A DNA stretch of 5,189 nt from CAADGU01 sp964581605. GTDB lineage: Bacteria; Chloroflexota; Anaerolineae; Promineifilales; Promineifilaceae. The stretch's first letter is position 1. The number at the start of each line of letters is the position of its first letter. This document shows, piece by piece, positions 1 through 5,176 of the stretch. Below the pieces are notes generated by a model. That model searched no databases. It worked only from the letters and a program-made list of their open reading frames with translations, and was not told where the DNA came from. The stretch spans positions 1-5,189 of the forward strand of contig CAZOPF010000190.1 of assembly GCA_964581605.1 (NCBI GenBank), read 5' to 3'. A program made the translations under genes and the position numbers.

Positions 1-65
1 GCAATTCTTGATGGATACTTTTACAGAAAAAGATTTGCATTACCTTTTACAGAAAGTAATTTACA

Positions 66-650
66 CTATCTTTTTCTTCCAATGCTTGACGTGTTACTAC
101 TTCGCTTCCAAGTGATTTGATTCACAAAATTGTCAGGGCCAAAAATCTCATCTAGTATCAATCTTACACCGCTGTTTACTCGCCAATCACAATGTACGTA
201 GATACTTCCTCTTTCCGACAGCATTTCATTTAGAAGCAAGGCAGTATCATAAAACCATTGCAAATAACCAGATGCTCCCTGCCCCCATGTGTCACGATAC
301 GCTTTTTGCTCAATAACACTTGGCTCTTTCAAAAATCTTGCATCTTCAATTTCAACTTGAAAAGAAAAATCTGCGCCTGTATCAAACGGCGGATCAATGT
401 AAATCAGGTCAACCTTTCCGGCAAACTCGTCCAACAGGGCGGGCAGCACATACTTTTTATCACCCCAAATCAGGCGATTGCGCCAGGTGGCGAGGCGGCC
501 CTGGCTGGAACAGGTCAAAGGCCATTTGGCGCTGTTGGCTGCTTTCGTTGACGGTTTCTACGGTTTGAAAGGGAAGTTTGAGGCGGTGCGGTGCGGTGCG
601 GTGCGACGGCCGTTGGCGTCATACTTGCCCTCCCAGATAAGTTCTACCAT
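66..650 (-). pseudogene. Frameshifted, truncated Mod-like DNA adenine methyltransferase
   Basis: The 5' part of a beta-class (COG2189, type III Mod-like) DNA methyltransferase. ATG at 650-648 follows AGGAGG with 8-nt spacing and begins MVELIWEGKYDANGRR, which I recognise as the usual start of this family. In the present sequence that frame hits TAG at 560-558. LPFQTVETVNES and DLF are read in a second frame, and GRLATWRNRLIWGDKKYVLPALL onward returns to the first. Removing one 5-bp repeat unit (583-605) and one base near 507-508 gives a 192-residue product with motif IV DPPF at about residues 84-87, then YLQWFYDT and GSIYVHCDWRVNS. It ends at TAG 68-66 just after the ITWKR region. The target-recognition part and the AdoMet motif (FxGxG, which follows motif IV in this class) are absent. 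The TTG at 518 heading the longest open stretch has no role in the family alignment. Base composition at the 3' end is much AT-richer than the neighbours. Could be a decayed gene, a phase-OFF gene or partly assembly error; family assignment is sure. Confidence 0.85.
583..605. repeat. 5-bp tandem repeat (GCGGT, about 4.6 copies) in the methyltransferase 5' end
   Basis: Four perfect GCGGT units at 583-602 followed by GCG. On the minus strand this is an ACCGC array at codons 16-23 of the methyltransferase. Because five is not a multiple of three, each gain or loss of a unit changes the reading frame. With the present copy number the gene is out of frame downstream; with one unit fewer the ATG at 650 reads directly into LPFQTVETVNES. 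Confidence 0.9.
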
Positions 651-654
651 AAAG

Positions 655-708
655 GAATCCTCCTGGTGTTTGTGGTGGTTTTCCGACCTGACGTTTTTGA
701 TTGTAACA
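655..708 (-). promoter_or_regulatory. Candidate extended -10 promoter and RBS of the methyltransferase
   Basis: The minus strand carries TGTTACAAT (708-700), which fits an extended -10 (TGn plus TACAAT). It would give a transcript start near 693 and a leader of roughly 40 nt. AGGAGG (minus strand, within 658-665) lies 8 nt before the ATG at 650. The ribosome site is convincing and decides the start codon. The promoter is a pattern match only, with no good -35. Confidence 0.4.
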
Positions 709-781
709 GACAGGGTATTTTTGGGGAAGATTAGAGACAGGTAATGTTCAACTCTTTATGGAGGGGTGGTATGAACGGCCG

Positions 782-824
782 TTGTGGTTTTAGCAACGCC
801 GGATTGCCGGGTATAATCGGTGGC
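782..824 (+). promoter_or_regulatory. Candidate sigma70-type promoter of the four-gene operon
   Basis: A perfect TATAAT lies at 812-817, giving a predicted start near 824. The -35 at the right distance (789-794, TTTAGC) is poor. If used, this promoter puts the transcript start beyond the GTG at 820 and supports translation from ATG 856. Confidence 0.4.
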
Positions 825-855
825 ATTAAACCACAAGATTGAGGATTGTAAACCC

Positions 856-1899
856 ATGGCTGGTAAGAAGAAAAAGTTGTCCCGGCGGGAGCAGAAGCTA
901 CAAAAACGGCAGCAAAAAGAGCGGGTGCGGCAGCGCACCGGCTGGCAGGAGCCGGAAGCGCCAGAGGTGAACTGGCAGTTGCTGGAAGATTTACGGCCGT
1001 TTCTCAGCCAACATAACACGGAAAAAGGATTGATGACGATCATGGAACTGGCCGCCGATAGTGAAAACCTGGTGGACGAACCGGAATTCATCTCCATGTT
1101 CTTTACGCCCATTGTCGCCTTTATGCACTTTGTCGCCACAATGGAAACAAGCGGCATCGCGCCCGATGAGTATTTTGCCCTGCCGGAAGATGTGCGGAGG
1201 GAAACATTCCAGGAGATCGTGGAACAAATTTTGCCCGAACTGATGACCGATGCGTTCCGAGAAGCCCTGATGGAACAGGCGGAAACGGCTCGTGCCCGCT
1301 TCCGCGACGGAGGCGATGAACAAAAATTGTGGCAGACCAGCGCCGTACAATTCACCCTGGAAATGAAGGGGGATGAGGAAGCCGAGTTTTATCCCGGTCT
1401 GATCTACGCCATTGCCGCCAAGAGCATTGAGGCCGGGCCCCTGCTCATCATTCCGGATGAAGAAGATGAGGAGCCGTTTGATGAAGAGGCTTATCAGCAG
1501 CGGATAGATGATTTCCCTGGTTTTCGTGATTATCTCAATAGGACGATAAGGGTCGCTCAGGAGCAATTCATCCACGATATGCTGGCTGGAACGCTCTTGT
1601 TCCAACTATTTACGGATGCCGAAATCGAAGAGGCTTTAGAGCTGATGGAGTCAGATTCAGGTGACTCGCTTGATGTGGTGGGTGGTTTCCTGGATCAGGT
1701 TTTGACGGAGCCACGCCGGGCCGAGATGGTGGCACGTCTGGATGTGGTGCTGGCGGAGTTGCCGGAGCATTTGGAAGGGATACGGCCGTTTCTGGAAGAC
1801 ATCCAGGCGGATATACCGCACTTGGAATCGCAAACCGCATCCTGGGCGGCGCTGATAGCGGCTTTGATCGGTGAAGTTAATGTCTATGAACCGGACTGA
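856..1899 (+). CDS. Uncharacterised acidic protein with basic N-terminal tail
   Basis: A 347-residue protein with no family I recognise. ATG 856 is chosen over the in-frame GTG at 820: GAGG at 841-844 lies 11 nt upstream, the GTG lacks a ribosome site, and a TATAAT box at 812-817 would start transcription after it. Residues 4-28 are strongly basic (KKKKLSRREQKLQKR), suggesting binding to nucleic acid, ribosome or membrane phosphates. The rest is acidic and leucine-rich, looks mostly helical, and has an Asp/Glu cluster at about 201-210. The phrase RPFL occurs near both ends (about 47 and 310), each time encoded through an ACGGCCGT octamer, so the resemblance may come from the octamer rather than domain duplication. 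No signal peptide or membrane segment is visible, so it is probably cytoplasmic. It is the first gene of the operon and overlaps the cytochrome gene by 20 nt. Real gene: confident; function: unknown. Confidence 0.8.
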   Translation: MAGKKKKLSRREQKLQKRQQKERVRQRTGWQEPEAPEVNWQLLEDLRPFLSQHNTEKGLMTIMELAADSENLVDEPEFISMFFTPIVAFMHFVATMETSGIAPDEYFALPEDVRRETFQEIVEQILPELMTDAFREALMEQAETARARFRDGGDEQKLWQTSAVQFTLEMKGDEEAEFYPGLIYAIAAKSIEAGPLLIIPDEEDEEPFDEEAYQQRIDDFPGFRDYLNRTIRVAQEQFIHDMLAGTLLFQLFTDAEIEEALELMESDSGDSLDVVGGFLDQVLTEPRRAEMVARLDVVLAELPEHLEGIRPFLEDIQADIPHLESQTASWAALIAALIGEVNVYEPD

Positions 1900-2620
1900 G
1901 TCAGTCTGGATGGGGTGGTGGCTGACGGCCGTCGTCACGGCCGTTCTGACGGCCGTTACCTGCCTCATCTTTGCCAAACCGCTGGCTGCGCAAACCGGGC
2001 CTACCCCCACCCCAGACCGTTTGGCTGCCCCGCCTACGGTGGCGGCCCCGACAATGGCCGACGATGGCGCCCAGCTTTACTGGCTGCACTGCCAGCCCTG
2101 CCACGGCGACCGGGGCCAGGGCCTCACCGATGCGCCAGATGATGAATGGCGGGCGCAATACCCACCAGAGGATAGCTATTGTTGGGATTCGGGCTGCCAT
2201 GGGGAACGGCCGTATGAAAACGGCTTCACCATCCCCCGCACCATTCCCGCGCTCATTGGGGAAGGCAGCCTGGTCAATTATGGTTCGATGGCGCAGGTGT
2301 ATACGTTTATGCGGGCGGCTATGCCCCGCCAGGTTCCCGGCAGCCTGACCGAGGCGGAATATCTGGCGATTGCCGCGTTTCTGGCGCGAGCCAATGGGCT
2401 TTCTGATGGGGTGGCAGTTTCAGAAGCGGATTTATCAACAATGGTGTTGAATCCGGCGTATAGGGTAGTGACGCCAGAGGCGAGCGCGGAGCCGACTACA
2501 GTGGCAACTGCGCCGGTCCCACCGGCCACAACCAGTCATGGCTGGCGCTGGCTGGCCGGTGGTTTGCTTATGTGCGCTCTGGCATTTGGTGGGGTATTAT
2601 GGCTTCGACGCAACCGCTAA
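1880..2620 (+). CDS. Membrane-anchored cytochrome c with CXXCH and CX4CH motifs
   Basis: A 246-residue class I-like cytochrome c. Residues 11-37 form a hydrophobic signal or anchor (WWLTAVVTAVLTAV...) ending LAAQ, followed by a Pro/Thr/Ala-rich linker. The heme site is CQPCH (71-75), followed by GDRGQGL as usual for these domains. Met148 in AAMPRQ is the likely distal ligand, before the C-terminal helix SLTEAEYLAIAAFL. Between them lies CWDSGCH (101-107), a CX4CH arrangement that could hold a second heme or be a cysteine pair. A Thr/Pro/Ala-rich stretch leads to a C-terminal membrane helix (224-242) capped by RRNR, so the heme domain faces outside the membrane. ATG 1880 has GGTGA 5 nt upstream; ATG 1886, ATG 1910 and GTG 1871 are alternatives. 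It overlaps both neighbours (20 and 22 nt), suggesting translational coupling. Electron-transfer role is sure; partner and pathway are unknown. Confidence 0.88.
   Translation: MSMNRTESVWMGWWLTAVVTAVLTAVTCLIFAKPLAAQTGPTPTPDRLAAPPTVAAPTMADDGAQLYWLHCQPCHGDRGQGLTDAPDDEWRAQYPPEDSYCWDSGCHGERPYENGFTIPRTIPALIGEGSLVNYGSMAQVYTFMRAAMPRQVPGSLTEAEYLAIAAFLARANGLSDGVAVSEADLSTMVLNPAYRVVTPEASAEPTTVATAPVPPATTSHGWRWLAGGLLMCALAFGGVLWLRRNR
1925..1956. repeat. Three ACGGCCGT octamers at exact 12-bp spacing
   Basis: ACGGCCGT occurs at 1925-1932, 1937-1944 and 1949-1956. The array encodes a TAV-containing tetrapeptide three times (LTAV-VTAV-LTAV) in the cytochrome signal segment. The 4-nt spacers (CGTC, TCTG) differ, so this is not a simple perfect tandem duplication. 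Confidence 0.9.
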
Positions 2621-3798
2621 ATCAATCGTCCATTTTTGATTCGCCAGAGACAAATCGGTTGCCGGGCTACGGCCGTCTCGCCTTTCTCAATGGCTTTTTG
2701 ATGGGGCTGGCCGTCTGTGTGGGGTATTGGGGGCCAAAACTGCACCAGTTAATTGACCTGCCCACGCAATATGCCTACAGCGCCATCATCACTTCTTCGC
2801 TGTTGATCATTCTGTTGTGTGCCTTCACTGGCTGGCTGACGGGCCGGCTGAATAAAGGAGTGATAACGGTTTTGGGTTGGTTGGCAACGGCCGTGACCGT
2901 TACCCTCATCCTGGGCTATATTCCCGCCCTCACTTTTAACAGCCTGGTCTGGCTAAATCATCCGCTTTTCCAGAGGCTGCCCGTTTACCCCATTCCCGCC
3001 GCCACTGCCTGGTGGAGTTTTCTGGTGGCGGGGATGCTGCTCATTTTTCTCCTGTTTGTGCTGGCGCTCTTACAAGAGATGCGGTTAGGGCGAGCGCTTA
3101 ACCTGCTTGGCCGCAATGGCCGCTTGAGCGGCCGGGCGCTGCTGGCGCTGCTAATTCCCGCCTTGCTGGCCGGCGTTGGCGCTTATTTTATGCCCGACCA
3201 TTTGGGGAACGCCCCGCGCCAGGCGATGGTTTTTGTGCATGAGGGCATAAAAACGGTGCGAGGGTACGAGGGTAATCTGTTTGCTCTTTCAAAAGAAGAA
3301 GGGTTCAATTATAACGCGCTGGCCAGTGTACGCGATCAACTTGAAGGGCCCTACACGCTGCTGGTGGGGGAGGTAGACCCCAACGGTTCATTGGTAACGG
3401 TGGTGGCGCTGTTTGAGAGTGGTGTGTGGATTCAATGCCAGGTGAATGCGGACTATGTGAAGGCTACCTATCTCAGTTTTTGCGCGGATGCGTCACGGCC
3501 GTATACCGATGGCTTTTATTCCCTGCTCACCGGCGCGCCATTGCCCGAAAAGTGTACCCCGCGCTGTTTGCCCCAGGCGGATGAAACATGGCTGGCCTGG
3601 CTGCAAGCCCGCGCCCCATATTTCGGTGATGAGCGGCCCCAGTTTACCCTTTTGGGGCAGCAAGGGAGCTATGTGTGGATGCGGGCCACGGCCGTAGCTG
3701 GGGCAACGGCCGTGGCCGATGATTATGCCATTGAGTGCCTGTTTAGTGGGCTGCGGCAGGTAAAGCTGCAACAATGTCGGGAAGTAAGTGAATCATAA
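2599..3798 (+). CDS. Five-TM membrane protein with cysteine-rich exported C-terminal domain
   Basis: A 399-residue integral membrane protein that I cannot assign to a family. ATG 2599 is preferred over GTG 2572; GGTGGGG lies just upstream, and the gene overlaps the cytochrome gene by 22 nt. Hydrophobic segments lie at about 27-45, 58-80, 88-110, 138-159 and 179-198. The loops after TM2 (GRLNKG) and TM4 (MRLGR...GRNGR) are positive, so by the positive-inside rule the N-terminus is cytoplasmic and the last 200 residues are outside. That soluble domain has six cysteines (280, 295, 319, 323, 380, 393), enough for three disulfides, and no CXXCH, so it is not itself a c-type cytochrome. Overlap with the cytochrome gene suggests a shared complex: a membrane scaffold or sensor paired with the heme protein is an inference only. 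Gene reality is firm; function is unknown. Confidence 0.82.
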   Translation: MASTQPLNQSSIFDSPETNRLPGYGRLAFLNGFLMGLAVCVGYWGPKLHQLIDLPTQYAYSAIITSSLLIILLCAFTGWLTGRLNKGVITVLGWLATAVTVTLILGYIPALTFNSLVWLNHPLFQRLPVYPIPAATAWWSFLVAGMLLIFLLFVLALLQEMRLGRALNLLGRNGRLSGRALLALLIPALLAGVGAYFMPDHLGNAPRQAMVFVHEGIKTVRGYEGNLFALSKEEGFNYNALASVRDQLEGPYTLLVGEVDPNGSLVTVVALFESGVWIQCQVNADYVKATYLSFCADASRPYTDGFYSLLTGAPLPEKCTPRCLPQADETWLAWLQARAPYFGDERPQFTLLGQQGSYVWMRATAVAGATAVADDYAIECLFSGLRQVKLQQCREVSES

Positions 3799-3801
3799 CC
3801 A

Positions 3802-3930
3802 ATGCTACCAATTTTAATGTATGCCCTGCGCCGGTTATTGGTGATTCCGGTGACATTGCTGATTATCTCGGCCATGGTATACGCCCTGTTCCTGATCGCC
3901 CCGCCAGGAGAACGCGCCACCCCTGATTGA
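3802..3930 (+). pseudogene. N-terminal stub resembling an OppB/DppB-type ABC permease
   Basis: A 42-codon reading frame that starts 3 nt after the preceding stop. It begins MLPILMYALRRLLVIPVTLL and continues with one membrane helix ending LFLIAPPGERATPD. The pattern of YxLRRLL-IP-TLL, a hydrophobic helix and then AP is typical of the first helix of oligopeptide/dipeptide-type ABC permeases, normally about 300 residues or more with five or six further helices and an EAA loop. Everything after the first helix is missing, and the TGA stop (3928-3930) lies inside the left arm of the palindromic element at 3927. I read it as a gene truncated by insertion or rearrangement at that element. The alternative is a genuine small single-helix membrane protein in the same operon, which its tight spacing would allow. 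Confidence 0.6.
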
Positions 3931-4043
3931 CTGACAAAACTTATCTAACCGCAGAGAGCGTGGAGGGCGCAGAGGTTAACTAAAGGAGAAATCTCTGCGT
4001 TCTCCGCGCCCTCTGCGGTTGAAAAATGAAATTTGTCAGTCAA
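3927..4043. mobile_element. MITE-like palindromic intergenic element
   Basis: A 117-bp element bounded by perfect 12-bp inverted repeats, TTGACTGACAAA (3927-3938) and TTTGTCAGTCAA (4032-4043). Nested inside are two 31-nt arms (3947-3977 and 3990-4020) that pair with five mismatches around a 12-nt loop. Each arm contains GCAGAG/GGAG/GCAGAG-type submotifs repeated about every 9-10 bp. It encodes nothing. No convincing target duplication flanks it. The structure fits a miniature inverted-repeat element or dispersed palindromic repeat; I have the impression that CGCAGAG-rich palindromes of this style recur in environmental bacterial genomes, but could not search. Confidence 0.7.
3947..4020. terminator. 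Possible bidirectional terminator hairpin between convergent genes
   Basis: The inner 31-nt arms with a 12-nt loop would form a very stable RNA hairpin in either direction. It sits between the end of the plus-strand operon (3930) and the stop of the minus-strand peptidase (4049). There is no strong U-tract directly after either arm, so termination would not be canonical intrinsic; the position is the main argument. Confidence 0.4.
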
Positions 4044-4048
4044 CTAGC

Positions 4049-5068
4049 CTAATCTCCCCAAAATGACCGGGCGCCGGCAAAAGTGTCCCGCAGATGGGGC
4101 ACGGCCGTGACCTCATCCACAAACACCCCATTCCGGCTGCGCGAGGAGTGAATCATTTGCCAGCCGCCCAAACTCATGCCCACATGCGAGATGTGCCGGT
4201 GACCACTTTCGCTGCCAAAAAAGAAGAGGTCGCCAGGCTGGTAAGGGGGTTCCACCGGCCGCCCGGCAGCAAACATCATGTCGGCGTCGCGGGGCAGCGT
4301 GACTCCCACCAACCGGTAAAGTAACTGCACATAGCCGGAACAATCTATGCCATAGCCGGAGACGCCAGCCCACAGATAGGGGACGCCGGTAAAACGGGGG
4401 GCATCGGCAACGAGTTGGGCGCGTTGGGCAGCGGCCGTCTGTGGCAGGTCAACCAATGGGCGCAAATGGGGGGCAGGCAGCCAACCGCCGGGCAGTCCGG
4501 CCAATGTAATATATTGCCAACTTCCTTGAGTTTTAGTCACGGCAACGGCCGTGCCCGCCAATACCCGGTTCACAATGTCCCCCTTTTCATCCGGCCCCGG
4601 CCACAGCAAAGCCACAGGCTCACAAACCAGATGCGTGGGCACGGGTGGGGGCGCCTCGCCCAGATAGGGCGCATAAACCCAGCCCAGATAGCCATCATTC
4701 TGGCGCACAAAGTGCCAACGGCCGTCTGCTTGCAACAGCTCTACGACCATGCCATTCAGCAGTTCACTGCCCATTTCCGAGCGGAAACCGGGGCTGTTAT
4801 ACAGGCCGGTAATGGTGGTGCAGACGGTTAATTTGGCCCGGCCGGGCTGGCGCAAAATGGTGACGGCCGTCGCGTCCAGCGCATACTCCGGGCAGGCGGT
4901 CATCAAATGGGAGAGCACGGCCGTCAGCGTGGCCTCATCCAGCACGGTACCGGCAAGGATGATACGGCCGTCGGCTACGGCCGTCACCCCCACCTGACAA
5001 ACGTGTAACCGTTTATCCGCAAAAGGCGCGGCCGCATCCGCCAATACCTGTATTATCTGTTCATCCAT
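4049..5068 (-). CDS. NlpC/P60 peptidase with SH3b-like domains (YkfC-like)
   Basis: A 339-residue C40-family cysteine peptidase, likely cutting the gamma-D-Glu to diamino acid bond in peptidoglycan peptides. The catalytic domain covers about 215-337: the nucleophile is Cys243 in YLWAGVSGYGIDCSG, followed by YR-VGVTLPRDA, QPGDLFFFG, His295 in HISHVGM and the third polar residue His307 in MIHSS. Two SH3b-like segments precede it (about 80-136, containing GLYNSPG and GYLGWVYAPYL, and about 150-204, containing GSWQYI and GGWLPAPHL). Residues 1-60 (VGVTAVADGRIILAGTV) recall a BON-type fold. No signal peptide is visible, so like Bacillus YkfC it may act in the cytoplasm on imported murein peptides. 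ATG 5068 is supported by GAGG about 8 nt upstream. It converges on the operon to its left, beside the peptide-permease stub, which fits a former uptake-plus-peptidase locus. Six ACGGCCGT octamers lie wholly within its last 450 or so upstream bases and it looks native. Confidence 0.88.
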   Translation of the reverse strand: MDEQIIQVLADAAAPFADKRLHVCQVGVTAVADGRIILAGTVLDEATLTAVLSHLMTACPEYALDATAVTILRQPGRAKLTVCTTITGLYNSPGFRSEMGSELLNGMVVELLQADGRWHFVRQNDGYLGWVYAPYLGEAPPPVPTHLVCEPVALLWPGPDEKGDIVNRVLAGTAVAVTKTQGSWQYITLAGLPGGWLPAPHLRPLVDLPQTAAAQRAQLVADAPRFTGVPYLWAGVSGYGIDCSGYVQLLYRLVGVTLPRDADMMFAAGRPVEPPYQPGDLFFFGSESGHRHISHVGMSLGGWQMIHSSRSRNGVFVDEVTAVPHLRDTFAGARSFWGD

Positions 5069-5089
5069 CCTCTACACCTCAACACGCAT

Positions 5090-5105
5090 ACACCCAAACA
5101 CCCAA
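5090..5105. repeat. 8-bp tandem duplication ACACCCAA
   Basis: Two perfect adjacent copies of ACACCCAA lie about 20 bp upstream of the peptidase start. No function is evident. Confidence 0.75.
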
Positions 5106-5125
5106 GTAACCGTGCAGGAATTATG

Positions 5126-5176
5126 TAATTGAGTAATTTGGTAATTAGCCGCTTCAATTACTTAATTACCCAATTA
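5126..5176. repeat. AT-rich inverted repeat (hairpin) upstream of the peptidase
   Basis: Arms 5126-5146 and 5156-5176 pair at 18 of 21 positions around a 9-nt loop (5147-5155). Both arms consist of AATTAC-type units. It lies upstream of the minus-strand peptidase, where it could overlap its promoter, or terminate a gene beyond the right edge. Its repetitive make-up suggests a dispersed element. Confidence 0.7.

Larger units (their letters stand above)
606..4984. repeat. Highly iterated palindrome ACGGCCGT (20 copies)
   Basis: Perfect copies start at 606, 775, 993, 1782, 1925, 1937, 1949, 2206, 2669, 2887, 3495, 3688, 3706, 4101, 4545, 4718, 4863, 4917, 4964 and 4977. Chance would give well under one. 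They occur in coding and intergenic DNA and in all three coding phases (giving Thr-Ala-Val, Arg-Pro, or Gly-Arg), so DNA-level rather than protein-level selection or mutation maintains them. None occurs at 1-605. Confidence 0.9.

Noticed and set aside
66..518. Methyltransferase read as an intact 150-residue gene from TTG 518
   Set aside because: Family residues (MVELIWEGKYD, TVETVNES, DLF) lie upstream, with a good ribosome site at the ATG at 650; TTG 518 is an accident of the frame break.
820..855. GTG 820 as start of the acidic protein
   Set aside because: No ribosome site, directly after a TATAAT box, and the extra 12 residues look unlike the rest; ATG 856 is better.
756..1605. Two long minus-strand reading frames (756-1355 and 991-1605)
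   Set aside because: They are antisense to the better-supported acidic protein, have low-complexity Ser/Cys- or Phe/His-rich translations and no convincing start signal; they are shadows.
1657..2529. Minus- and plus-frame reading frames over the cytochrome gene
   Set aside because: Pro/Arg/Ala-rich translations without motifs; the cytochrome frame has CXXCH, signal and anchor segments.
2572..2598. GTG 2572 as start of the five-TM protein
   Set aside because: It would extend the overlap with the cytochrome gene to 49 nt; ATG 2599 has a G-rich ribosome-site-like sequence upstream.
3947..4020. CRISPR repeat or tRNA/ncRNA gene in the hairpin region
   Set aside because: Only one palindrome with no regularly spaced spacers, and no cloverleaf or T-arm consensus; a palindromic element fits better.
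4415..4831. 138-residue plus-strand reading frame inside the peptidase gene
   Set aside because: Opposite-strand shadow of a gene with clear catalytic motifs and domains.
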